Shown piece by piece: positions 35,633 through 43,729 of a stretch of 64,000 bases of DNA. Within the stretch, counting starts at the first letter, position 1. Each line of letters begins with the position of its first letter. The notes beneath the pieces were generated by a model. It was not told the DNA's origin, ran no database searches, and worked only from the letters and a program-made list of their open reading frames with translations. This DNA is from Micromonospora radicis (lineage in GTDB: Bacteria > Actinomycetota > Actinomycetes > Mycobacteriales > Micromonosporaceae): contig NZ_QXEC01000004.1 in NCBI RefSeq assembly GCF_003583405.1, positions 186,001 through 250,000 on the forward strand, read 5' to 3'. The position numbers and the translations under genes were made by a program.

Positions 35633-36676
35633 TCAGCCCTTGTTCTTGATCTGGCTGTTCCAGTGGTTGATCCACTCGGTCTCGTGCTCGGCGATGACGT
35701 TCCAGTCGACGTCCATCGGCCGCAGGTCGAGCTGGGACAGCCACTCCGGCTGCTCGGCGATCTCCACCGCCGGGATCTGGAAGAAGTCCTTGGCCAGGTC
35801 GGCGCGGAGGCTGTCGTCGAAGAGGAACTCGATGAACTTCTGCGCGCCCTCGGAGTTGCCGCCCTTGACCGTGGCGAGGCCGTCGACCAGCACCGGGGCG
35901 CCGGAGGTCGGCATCACATAGCCGAAGGGCATGTTCGCCTGGTTGGCCTGTAGCAGCACGTCCTGCAGGTTCCAGGCGCTGAGCACGCCCTGCTGCCGGG
36001 ACAGCTTCAGGTACAGGTCGGCGGGGTTGGCCGCGTACGAGCCGGTGTTGGCGTCGAGGCGCTTGAGCCAGTCGTACCCGGGCTGGGGGTTGCTGCCGTC
36101 GGGGGAGAGCCGCTGGATCATCGAGGCGTAGATCGACCGCATGGTGCCGGAGGCGGCCACGTCCCGGATGATGATCTTGTCTTTCCACTGCGGGTCGAGC
36201 AGGTCGTCCCAGTCCTTCGGCGCCTGCTCCGGGGTGAGCACCGCGTTGTTGTACATGATCACCTCGGGCAGCAGGATCTCACCGAACCAGCGACCCTCGG
36301 CGTCCTTGTACTTCTCGTCCATCTTGCCGGCGAACGACGGCTGCCAGGCGGCCAGCAGGTCCTCCGCCGCACCGGCGGACAGCCCCTGCTGGGTGCCGCC
36401 CCACCAGACGTCGGCCTGCGGGTTGGCCTGCTCGGCCCGGACCCGCTCCAGGATCTCCTGGGCGCCGATGTTGAGGATCTCGACCTTGCCCTGGTACTCG
36501 GGGTACTTCTCGGTGAACTTCGCCACCACGAAGTCGGTGACCTTCTTGTCCCGGGCGGTGTAGATGGTCAGCTGCTCGGTGCCGCCGGCCGCGTCGTCCG
36601 AGCCGCCACCGCCGCAGGCGGTGCCGACGGCCAGCACGGTGGCGAGCGCTCCGGCCATGAGGAGTCGTCGTTTCAT
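35633..36676 (-). CDS. ABC transporter solute-binding lipoprotein (ferric/polyamine/sugar-phosphate class)
   Basis: A 347-aa exported lipoprotein. The signal peptide has basic MKRRLLM, a hydrophobic core and lipobox AVGTAC, followed by a Gly/Ser linker. The mature domain starts LTIYTARDKKVTDFVVAKF, with QADVWWGGTQQGL, PKDWDDLLDPQWKDKI and ASGTMRSIYASM, typical of family 1/6 binding proteins (FbpA/AfuA/PotD relatives). The twin tyrosines used for iron by FbpA are not evident, so an organic ligand is likelier. The next upstream gene is a ROK regulator 29 bp away. Confidence 0.87.
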   Translation of the reverse strand: MKRRLLMAGALATVLAVGTACGGGGSDDAAGGTEQLTIYTARDKKVTDFVVAKFTEKYPEYQGKVEILNIGAQEILERVRAEQANPQADVWWGGTQQGLSAGAAEDLLAAWQPSFAGKMDEKYKDAEGRWFGEILLPEVIMYNNAVLTPEQAPKDWDDLLDPQWKDKIIIRDVAASGTMRSIYASMIQRLSPDGSNPQPGYDWLKRLDANTGSYAANPADLYLKLSRQQGVLSAWNLQDVLLQANQANMPFGYVMPTSGAPVLVDGLATVKGGNSEGAQKFIEFLFDDSLRADLAKDFFQIPAVEIAEQPEWLSQLDLRPMDVDWNVIAEHETEWINHWNSQIKNKG

Positions 36677-36705
36677 CGAGGTACCTCCGAGGGGAAAGGG
36701 GTCGT

Positions 36706-37869
36706 TCAGGGGGTGGGAAGCAGGGTGGGTAAGCCGGCCGCCGCGGCGGCCAGGGCATAGCTGACCGCGCCGTGCAACACCGCGCGGTCACCGAGCGCCG
36801 CCCGCCGTACCTCGGTGGTGGCGGGGGCGCAGCTGTTGACCAGCGTCTGTAGCCGGTCCACGGCGGGGTCGTCGAGCTGGGCGGCGGCGCCGCTGAGCAG
36901 CACCCGGCCCGGGTCGATCACGCAGACGCAGGAGACGATCAGCCGGGACCAGGCCGTCAGTACCTCGTCCAGGTACGCCGCCGCCCCCGCGTCGGTGCGG
37001 GCCAGCTCGACCAGGGTGGACACCGGCGTGTCCGGGCGGCGGCCGGGGGCCAGCGCGACCACCCGCTCGGCGACGGCGTTGGCCGACCACCGCTCCTCGA
37101 ACGGGCCGATCCCGTCGTGGCCCCGGTCCGCCGGATCCAGGGGCAGGAAGCCGACCTCGCCGGCGGCGCCGCCCGCGCCCCGGCGGACCTGTCCGTCCAG
37201 GACCAGGCCGGCGCCGATGCCGTCGGCGACGTGCAACAGCAGCAGGTCGGCGACGTCGCTGCCGGCCCCGGCGGCGTGTTCGCCGGCCGCCATCAGGTTG
37301 ACGTCGTTGTCCACCACCACCGGTACGCCCAGGTGGCGCTGGACCGATTCTCCTATCTGCCGGCCCTCTACCAGCCCGACCGAGGGGGCGAGCCGGACGG
37401 TGCCACCGGAGGAGACACCGGGCGCGGCGATGGCCACCCCGCGCAACGCCGGCAGCTCGTCACCGGCCAGTTCGGGTACGGAGCGGCAGATGGTCTCCAC
37501 GATGTCGCCGGTGAGTCGGACCGCGCGGTGTGCGAGGACGGTCCCGTCGCTGTCGGCGATCTCGCAGCTGATCCGGGACGGCTCCAGCGACACGGCCGCC
37601 ACCAACTCGGCACGCGGGTTGAACTCCAGCATGGCCCGCGGGCGCCCGGCCCGGGAGGTGCCGGGACCGCGTTCGATCAGGTAGCCCTCGGCGATCAGCT
37701 CGCGGACCAGTGGGGTCAGCGTGGCGGGGCTCAGCCCGGTCAGCTCGGTCAGCTCGGCTCGGGAGAGCAGCCGCACCTGGCGGGCGGTGGAGATCACCGA
37801 GAGGCGCTTGATCTCCTTCGACCGCTCCCGGCTCACCGGGCTCGTTGGTGGCGTCACCACGTCAGTCAC
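36706..37869 (-). CDS. ROK-family transcriptional regulator (NagC/XylR type)
   Basis: A 387-aa repressor. Residues 15-80 form a winged HTH (LLSRAELTELTGLSPATLTP, then LVRELIAEGYLIERG), followed by an ASKHA-fold ROK domain with VVVDNDVNLMAAGEHA and GIGAGLVLDG. The zinc centre is not recognisable (GEVGFLPLDPADRG replaces it). It heads the operon, implying control by a sugar-like ligand connected with the transported compound. GTG 37869 lies 6 nt after a TAGGAA -10 box, so the mRNA may be leaderless and autoregulated. Confidence 0.87.
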   Translation of the reverse strand: MTDVVTPPTSPVSRERSKEIKRLSVISTARQVRLLSRAELTELTGLSPATLTPLVRELIAEGYLIERGPGTSRAGRPRAMLEFNPRAELVAAVSLEPSRISCEIADSDGTVLAHRAVRLTGDIVETICRSVPELAGDELPALRGVAIAAPGVSSGGTVRLAPSVGLVEGRQIGESVQRHLGVPVVVDNDVNLMAAGEHAAGAGSDVADLLLLHVADGIGAGLVLDGQVRRGAGGAAGEVGFLPLDPADRGHDGIGPFEERWSANAVAERVVALAPGRRPDTPVSTLVELARTDAGAAAYLDEVLTAWSRLIVSCVCVIDPGRVLLSGAAAQLDDPAVDRLQTLVNSCAPATTEVRRAALGDRAVLHGAVSYALAAAAAGLPTLLPTP

Positions 37870-37875
37870 ACTTCC

Positions 37876-37912
37876 TTCCTACGGCGAACGAACTATTGCG
37901 TCAAGTAACGAA
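37876..37912 (-). promoter_or_regulatory. Promoter and candidate ROK operator of the transporter-hydrolase operon
   Basis: Minus-strand TTGACG (37899-37904), a 17-bp spacer and TAGGAA (37876-37881) form a promoter. Two direct copies of AACGAA (plus strand 37887-37892 and 37907-37912) are exactly 20 bp apart, two helical turns, flanking the -35 box. They are candidate binding sites for the ROK regulator. Confidence 0.6.
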
Positions 37913-38304
37913 TGCATCTCGGCCCGTTCCGCAAACGGGACTGAGCTGCGCAAACTGGCGGAATCTAGGGCTGGGCCGACCGTGATCGCGAGGAATCGCC
38001 GGCCTGGCGGGTGGCGGAATCATTCCTTCTGCAAAGAAACGGGTGAGGGGGGGTCGAGGTCGGCCCGATCCTTCCAGGCGCCGCCCGGCGAGGTGTCCAG
38101 TGTGTACGGACGCGGCTCGTCGGGTCGTGCCGCCGACCGCCGACACGATCAGGGGACACCGCCGCGGTCGGCGCGGCGATCTGACCGGTTAGTCCTACTC
38201 TCGACGTGTTCATGCCTCGCATTCGCATTCCTGGTCGGCCGCCGGGCCGGCGCGGACGGAAGCCAGGCTGCGTACTGCTCGATCGCGTACCGCGGAGGGT
38301 GATG
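37913..38304. other. Intergenic region between the ROK operon and the Tat-exported phosphatase gene
   Basis: About 390 bases without a supported gene. It holds a small hairpin CCCGTT/AACGGG (37923-37939). Frames here lack family similarity. No clear promoter for the rightward gene was identified. Confidence 0.5.
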
Positions 38305-39216
38305 ATGGGCCACGACGAGGCAGATCGGAAGATGCACCGGCGCCAGTTCGTCCGGCTCTCCGGCACGGTCGGCGCCACCGGAGTCCTGGGCCTGGTCGCG
38401 GCGGGTGTCGCGCGGGCGGACGGCGGGCATTCCCCCGAGCCCCCGCCACCGTCCCCGGGTACTCCCGGCGCCGCACCCTGCCCCACGCCCTCGCAACTGT
38501 GTGGCTACCCGAGTGACACCGGCGGCAGGTACGACCTGTGGGACCGGGTGCAGGTCTGCGAGGGTACGAAGGCCGGCCCGCCCTTCCCGCAGTGCCTGCG
38601 GACCACCGCCACCTATGTGATCCTCAACGGCGGCTCGGGGTCGAACCACGACTACCTGCTGGTGCCGAGCTGCCGGATCAGCGGCATCGAGTGCCCGTTC
38701 ATCGCCACCGCCAACGCGCCGAACTACTGGCTGGACGCCTGGCTCAACGCCCAGCCCGGCCAGCCGGGGCACGTCGTGTATCCCCACGTCGGACTGGGCG
38801 TCAACTCCGCCGACCCGGCGATCCGGCAGCAGGACCAGCTGCACATCCACCTGGCCGGGATCCACTCGGGCATCCAGACCCAGCTGAACAACTACGACAG
38901 CGCGATCACCAACAACCCGTCGAACTGGCCGAACCAGATCGTCCCGATCTGGGGCCTGACGAGCACCGGTGCCCCGGCCCCGCGGTCCTACCGGGTGCTG
39001 CACGTGGCCAACCTGAACGAGAACCTCTTCACGCTCCTGCGCGACGACGTGGTCCGGCCGACCGGATCGACCATGGGCGCCCAGATCCTGGCGGTGACGC
39101 CCCGGCTGATCGGCAACGGCGGATTCTACGTGCTGAACAGCGAACCCGGACTGCCGGTGCCGCCGGGCCAACCCGGCGGCACCGGTACCGTCGACTTCCT
39201 GCTCGCGTACGCGTGA
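38305..39216 (+). CDS. cdh: Tat-exported CDP-diacylglycerol diphosphatase-like protein
   Basis: A 303-aa protein. The N-terminus has a twin-arginine signal (HRRQFVRLSGTVGATGVLGL). After a Pro-rich linker come motifs of the Cdh family: YDLWDRVQVCEG with paired cysteines, YLLVPSCRISGIECPF, VGLGVNSADPAIRQQDQLHI and HLAGIHSG. The HxHxxxI-like QDQLHIHLAGI is the HIT-related active site. Cdh hydrolyses CDP-diacylglycerol to phosphatidate and CMP; the E. coli enzyme is membrane-anchored whereas this one is exported, so it may act on extracytoplasmic lipid-nucleotides. ATG 38305 follows GGAGGG; ATG 38302 and 38335 are alternatives. Confidence 0.75.
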   Translation: MGHDEADRKMHRRQFVRLSGTVGATGVLGLVAAGVARADGGHSPEPPPPSPGTPGAAPCPTPSQLCGYPSDTGGRYDLWDRVQVCEGTKAGPPFPQCLRTTATYVILNGGSGSNHDYLLVPSCRISGIECPFIATANAPNYWLDAWLNAQPGQPGHVVYPHVGLGVNSADPAIRQQDQLHIHLAGIHSGIQTQLNNYDSAITNNPSNWPNQIVPIWGLTSTGAPAPRSYRVLHVANLNENLFTLLRDDVVRPTGSTMGAQILAVTPRLIGNGGFYVLNSEPGLPVPPGQPGGTGTVDFLLAYA

Positions 39217-39311
39217 CCCCGGCCGTCGGGCGCCGGAGTTGACCACCTGGGATAGCGTGTCGGCTGGCTATCTGGGGCGATCCCGGCGATTCTCGGGGAA
39301 GAGGCGGTCAC

Positions 39312-40148
39312 GTGTCACTGTGGAAGAAGACCAGCGTGCTGGCGGTCGCCGGGCTCACGGCGCTCGCCCTGACCGCCTGCGGCGGTGCGAAGTCCGGCGG
39401 CGACGAGCAGGCGCCGCCCAGCGTGCTGCAACTGCTCGTCAGCGACATCAAGGGTTCGTTGCAGAAGACGATCGAGACCACCGACACGAGCGACTCGGTG
39501 ACCGTGACGATGCGCGGCACGGTGGCCGGCGAGAGCGTCTCGACGCAGGGCGTCATCGACCTGCGCGGCCCGGTCAAGGCCGAGCTGACGACCGAGGTGG
39601 CGGACGGCAACGCGATGATCGTCCGGATGATCGACGGCGTGGTCTACGTCGAGATCCCGGCCGAGGAGCGCGCCGAACTGGGCGGGAAGCGCTGGATGAA
39701 GGTGGACCTGGACGCGGTCGGCGCGCAGGCGGGGATGGACTTCTCCAAGCAGCTCGAGGACGTCGACCCGACCAAGCAGGTCAAGACGCTGCTGTCCAGC
39801 GAGGGCGTCACGGTGGTCGGCGAGGAGACGCTCGACGGCACGTCCACGGTCCACTACACCGTCACCACCCCGCTGGCGACCCACCTGGAGCAGGTCGACG
39901 CCGCCCTGCGGTCCGAGGTCGAGAAGCAGCTGGCCGCGCAGGGCGTCGAGGACGTCACGATCGACCTCTGGGTCGACGAGCAGTACCGGCCGCGGCGGGC
40001 CGGCGTCGTGATGGGCACGATGGCCCAGACGACCGTCGACTACACCGACTACGGCAAGCCGGTGGAGATCGAGACGCCCCCGGCGGCGGAGACCGTCGAC
40101 TTCGCCGACATGCTGCAGGGCCTCAAGGAACTCCCCGTCACCAGCTGA
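39312..40148 (+). CDS. LppX/LprG-like lipoprotein
   Basis: A 278-aa lipoprotein with signal MSLWKKTSVLAVAGLTAL and lipobox LTACGG. The mature part alternates beta-strands (VTVTMRGTVAG, MIDGVVYVEIP, HYTVTTPLA, VTIDLWVDEQYRPRRAG) as in the LppX/LprAFG family, which fold as half-barrels carrying acylated lipids in the envelope. The GTG start follows GAAGAGGCGG. Genes on either side do not reveal a client lipid. A strong hairpin closes the gene. Confidence 0.78.
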   Translation: MSLWKKTSVLAVAGLTALALTACGGAKSGGDEQAPPSVLQLLVSDIKGSLQKTIETTDTSDSVTVTMRGTVAGESVSTQGVIDLRGPVKAELTTEVADGNAMIVRMIDGVVYVEIPAEERAELGGKRWMKVDLDAVGAQAGMDFSKQLEDVDPTKQVKTLLSSEGVTVVGEETLDGTSTVHYTVTTPLATHLEQVDAALRSEVEKQLAAQGVEDVTIDLWVDEQYRPRRAGVVMGTMAQTTVDYTDYGKPVEIETPPAAETVDFADMLQGLKELPVTS

Positions 40149-40168
40149 ACCGGTCCGGCGAGTTCGTC

Positions 40169-40204
40169 GGTACGGAACCGCCCTTGCGGGGGCGCTTCCG
40201 TACC
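40169..40204. terminator. Bidirectional hairpin terminator
   Basis: Arms GGTACGGAACCGCCC (40169-40183) and GGGCGCTTCCGTACC (40190-40204) pair with one mismatch and a 6-nt loop between convergent genes. A close relative occurs at 58669-58705. Confidence 0.75.
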
Positions 40205-40225
40205 GAGATCTTCCGGAACCTGGCC

Positions 40226-40891
40226 TCAGCCGGCCGGCTCGGCGAACCAACCGGAGGCGGGTCGCGGCGGCGGTGGTGGGGGAACGGGCTCCGTACTCGG
40301 CTGCGGCGGCCACAGCGTCCGGGTGCCTGCGGCGGCGACGCGGATGGCCGTGCCGTCGAGAACCGTCCGGGACTCCGGCAGGCCGAGGCCCGGCCAGGCG
40401 AGCACCACGGTCACCGGGCCCTCGGGCGGCAGCGGAGACACCCAGTAGTGCTGGTCGACGCGGTGCTCGTCGCCGCTACCGCCCTGTTCGAGCAACATCA
40501 TCTGGTCGTCGTCCGCCGCCGTCTCGGGCGGCCGGGTGCCGTACAGGTTCGCTGCGCGCCGGCTGTCGGCGTACTCCAAGCCCAGCAACAGCCGATCGTC
40601 GACCGGGATGTCGACGCCCGGGTGGCCGTGTGAGCTGACGAGTGCGAACAGCCTGCCGCCGACGAGATCCGGCCCGGTCCGGCGCAGCCGCACGGTCAGC
40701 GTGAACTGGAAGCCGGTCGAGTACGCCAGCAGGTTGCTGATCCCGACCGCCACGTCGCCGGTGCGGCCGAGCAGCACCGTACCCACGACCCCGGCCGGAA
40801 ACTCGTTGTCCGGCGGCGACGTCCGCAGGTTCCGCTGCCCTACCCGCTCGGGCGACTCGCCCGTGGCATCACGCCGGTCACCGGTCCGCAT
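40226..40891 (-). CDS. Hypothetical protein
   Basis: I do not recognise a named family. The 221-aa product has no signal peptide or membrane helix. It has a beta-rich core (GVVGTVLLGRTGDVAVGISN, FTLTVRLRR, ALVSSHGHPG, LGLEYADSRR), a conserved-looking HYWVSPLPPEGPVTVVLAWP and a Pro-rich tail PVPPPPPPRP. The core suggests a beta-sandwich binding domain. Coding bias is normal, and it starts from ATG 40891, well separated from neighbours. Confidence 0.6.
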   Translation of the reverse strand: MRTGDRRDATGESPERVGQRNLRTSPPDNEFPAGVVGTVLLGRTGDVAVGISNLLAYSTGFQFTLTVRLRRTGPDLVGGRLFALVSSHGHPGVDIPVDDRLLLGLEYADSRRAANLYGTRPPETAADDDQMMLLEQGGSGDEHRVDQHYWVSPLPPEGPVTVVLAWPGLGLPESRTVLDGTAIRVAAAGTRTLWPPQPSTEPVPPPPPPRPASGWFAEPAG

Positions 40892-40991
40892 CCGGCCATC
40901 CTCGCACCCGCGGCCCGCCCGGCGTGGCCCCAGCCGGGACGGACGGACCGCATCAGCGGCCCGGTGGCGATCCCGATCCGGAACTTCCGGC

Positions 40992-42983
40992 CTACGCGGG
41001 GACCGTCCGGGGGTCGCCGGCGGCGTCGTGGGCGGCCATGGTCTCCTGCCGGTCGGGCTCCTCGCGCAGGATGGCGCAGTCGAGCCACGCCGCCGGGACG
41101 GCGAAGCCGTCCACCAGCGTCCGCAACTGCGGGCGTAGCTCCTTGAGCAGGCTGTTCACCACCGACGTGATCGCCTTCGAGCGGGCCGGCGTGAGTCGGC
41201 CGTGTTCCAGCAGCCAGCCCTTGTTGCTCTCGACGACGCTGAGCGCGTACAGGTCGCAGACGCGGGAGAGGAGTTCCTGGACCGCCGGGTCCGGAGTGCT
41301 CTCGATGCCGGCGACGAACGCCTCCAGGGTGACCCGGTCGACGTGCGCGGCGGCGACCGCGAGGAGGTGGTCCTGTACGTCGTTGAAGATGTCGAAGGGG
41401 TGGTCCTTCTTGGTGTTCGCGCCGCCGCGCAGCCGGCGGATCGCACCTTCGAGGAGGTGCCTCTCGCGGTCCTCGAAGACCTTGAGCTGCCAACCGCGGT
41501 CGGTGACGGCGACCTCCTCGTCCCGGCCGGGTACGGCGCTGATCAGTCGTTGGATGAGGGAGCGCGCGGCGGTGCGTTCGAGCACCATCTCCCGTACCTG
41601 GTCGGCGACGAAGGAGGCCCGTCCCCAACCGTCCAGCGAGCCGAACTCGTCCCGGTAGCCGGTGAGCAGCCCCTTGGCCACCATCTGCAGCAGGACGGTG
41701 TTGTCGCCCTCGAAGGTGGTGAAGACGTCGGTGTCGGCCTTGAGCCCGGGCAGCCGGTTCTCGGCCAGGTAGCCGGCGCCGCCGCAGGCCTCCCGGCACA
41801 GCTGGATGGTGCGGGTGGCGTGCCAGGTCTGTGCGGCCTTGAGGCCGGCGGCCCGGGACTCCAACTCCCGCTGCTGGTGCTCGTCGACCGGGCCGTCCCC
41901 GCGCTGCGCGTCGTGGAGCGCGGCGACCAGTTCGGCCTGGGCGAAGTGGTACGCGTAGGTGGTCGCCAGGGCGGGCAGCAGCTTGCGCTGGTGGGCCAGG
42001 TAGTCGTTGAGCAGTACCTCCCGGTCGGCGCCGGGGGTGCCGAACTGGCGGCGGATGTCGCCGTAGCGCACCGCGATGGTCAGCGCCGACTTGGTGGCGG
42101 CGCTGGCGGCGCCGCCCACGCTGACCCGACCGCGGACCAGGGTGCCGAGCATGGTGAAGAAGCGCCGGGAGTCGTTCTCGATCGGGCTGGAGTAGCTGCC
42201 GTCCGGGGCGACCTGGCCGTAGCGGTCCAGCAGCATGTCCCGTGGCACCGTCACGTGGTCGAAGGTGATCCGTCCGTTGTCCACGCCGAGCAGGCCGGCC
42301 TTCAGTCCGGCGTCGCCGATGGTGACACCGGGCAGCGGGTTGCCCTGTGCGTCGCGGATCGGTACCAGCCAGGCGTGTACGCCGTGCCGCCGCCCGCCGG
42401 TGATCAGCTGGGCGAAGACCACCGCCATCCGTCCGTCGCGGGCGGCGTTGCCGATGTAGTCCTTGCGGGCCGCCTGGTGTGGGGTGTGCAGGTCGAAGGT
42501 CTGCGTCCGTGGGTCGTACGTGCAGGTGGTGCGCAGTTGTTGGACGTCGGAGCCGTGGCCGGTCTCGGTCATCGCGAAACAGCCGAGGAGCTTGCCGGAG
42601 ATGATGTCCCGGAGGTACGCGTCGTGGTGCCGGCGGGTGCCCAGGGCCACCACGGCGCCGCCGAACAGGCCCCACTGCACGCCCGACTTGACCATCAGCG
42701 ACAGGTCGACCTGGGCCAGCATCTCGCTGGCGACGATCGACGCGCCGACGTCGGATTGGCCGCCGTACTCGGTGGGAAAGGCTGCTGAGGTACCCAGTTC
42801 CACGGGAAGTTCGGCGAGCAGCCGGGTGATCCGGGCGCGGGCCTGGTCGCCGGTCTCGCCGTGGACGGGGAGGAATCGGGCGTCGAGGTGCCTACGGTGC
42901 GCGTCGCGTACGGCGGACCAGGGTCCGTCGAGCACTTCCTGCAGGCGGGCGAGGTCGATGGGGCCGGGTGCGTGACTGGGCAT
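40992..42983 (-). CDS. Acyl-CoA oxidase/dehydrogenase-family flavoenzyme
   Basis: A 663-aa protein of acyl-CoA oxidase length (dehydrogenases are about 390 aa). The flavin/substrate motif CFAMTETGHGSDVQ is diagnostic of acyl-CoA oxidases. ARKDYIGNAARDGRMAVVF, GVDNGRITFDHVTVPRDMLL and QLCREACGGAGYLAENRL are further landmarks, with a C-terminal helical extension. It introduces a double bond into acyl-CoA, passing electrons to oxygen or an ETF. Start ATG 42983 was chosen over an upstream frame with no similarity. It is divergent from a TetR regulator that presumably controls it. Confidence 0.87.
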   Translation of the reverse strand: MPSHAPGPIDLARLQEVLDGPWSAVRDAHRRHLDARFLPVHGETGDQARARITRLLAELPVELGTSAAFPTEYGGQSDVGASIVASEMLAQVDLSLMVKSGVQWGLFGGAVVALGTRRHHDAYLRDIISGKLLGCFAMTETGHGSDVQQLRTTCTYDPRTQTFDLHTPHQAARKDYIGNAARDGRMAVVFAQLITGGRRHGVHAWLVPIRDAQGNPLPGVTIGDAGLKAGLLGVDNGRITFDHVTVPRDMLLDRYGQVAPDGSYSSPIENDSRRFFTMLGTLVRGRVSVGGAASAATKSALTIAVRYGDIRRQFGTPGADREVLLNDYLAHQRKLLPALATTYAYHFAQAELVAALHDAQRGDGPVDEHQQRELESRAAGLKAAQTWHATRTIQLCREACGGAGYLAENRLPGLKADTDVFTTFEGDNTVLLQMVAKGLLTGYRDEFGSLDGWGRASFVADQVREMVLERTAARSLIQRLISAVPGRDEEVAVTDRGWQLKVFEDRERHLLEGAIRRLRGGANTKKDHPFDIFNDVQDHLLAVAAAHVDRVTLEAFVAGIESTPDPAVQELLSRVCDLYALSVVESNKGWLLEHGRLTPARSKAITSVVNSLLKELRPQLRTLVDGFAVPAAWLDCAILREEPDRQETMAAHDAAGDPRTVPA

Positions 42984-43008
42984 GACTACCTCGCAGACGG
43001 ACGGTGAT

Positions 43009-43025
43009 GGGTACAGCTCGTACCC
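43009..43025. promoter_or_regulatory. Candidate TetR operator
   Basis: GGGTACAGCTCGTACCC is a perfect inverted repeat of GGGTAC around 5 bases in the 74-bp divergent region. A third half-site GTACCC lies at 43034-43039. The position between the oxidase and TetR genes suits regulation of both. Confidence 0.65.
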
Positions 43026-43057
43026 GATCAAGAGTACCCAGCCGCTACAGTGATCCG

Positions 43058-43681
43058 GTGAGTGACGCGGTGAGACGTGACACCATCGCCGCGCGCCGGG
43101 CCGCCGCCGCCACCGAGGAGCGGGCCCGGCGCCGCCAGTTGATCGTGGAGGCGGCGGCCCGGGTGATCGAGGAGTACGGCACCGACACCGGTCTGAACGT
43201 GGTGGCCGACCGGGCCGGGTTGCCCAGGCCGCACGTCTACCGGCACTTCACCGGCAAGGAAGACCTGGACCAGGCCGTCGCCCGGCACGCCGCCCGGTTG
43301 CTCAGCGCCTGGATCCGCCCCTCACTATCCGCGCCGGGCACGCCCCCCGAGGTGGTGTACGCGATCATCGGACGGGTGCTCAGCTGGGCGGTGGCGCACC
43401 CGAACCTCTACCGGTTCCGGGCGCGCCTGGGCACCGCGCAGGCCGTCCCCGAACTCGCCGACGCCGCCGTGGTCAACCTGCGGGCCGCCGGCTACGACGC
43501 GCAGCTGCCCGCGTACGTGGTGGCCGGTGTGGTCGGCATGGTCGACGCCGGCATCATCTGGTGGTTCGACCACCGGGACGAGACCGGCCTCGACCAGCTC
43601 AACGACTGGCTCGCGGCGCAGGTCTGGCGGGTCGTCGCCGAGGCGCTGGGGCAGCCACCGGCGGCCACACCCGCACCCTGA
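43058..43681 (+). CDS. TetR-family transcriptional regulator
   Basis: A 207-aa regulator with the N-terminal TetR HTH (RRRQLIVEAAARVIEEYGTD, then ADRAGLPRPHVYRHFTGKED) and a helical ligand-binding C-terminus (AIIGRVLSWAVAHPNLYRF, VVAGVVGMVDAGIIWWFD). TetR proteins beside acyl-CoA oxidases usually sense acyl-CoA or fatty acids. GTG 43058 lies 6 nt after TACAGT without a Shine-Dalgarno, so a leaderless mRNA is likely. Confidence 0.87.
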   Translation: MSDAVRRDTIAARRAAAATEERARRRQLIVEAAARVIEEYGTDTGLNVVADRAGLPRPHVYRHFTGKEDLDQAVARHAARLLSAWIRPSLSAPGTPPEVVYAIIGRVLSWAVAHPNLYRFRARLGTAQAVPELADAAVVNLRAAGYDAQLPAYVVAGVVGMVDAGIIWWFDHRDETGLDQLNDWLAAQVWRVVAEALGQPPAATPAP

Positions 43682-43729
43682 CCCGCCGGCCCCGCATCCT
43701 GACCCGCCGGCCACCCGGCATCGCCGGAC

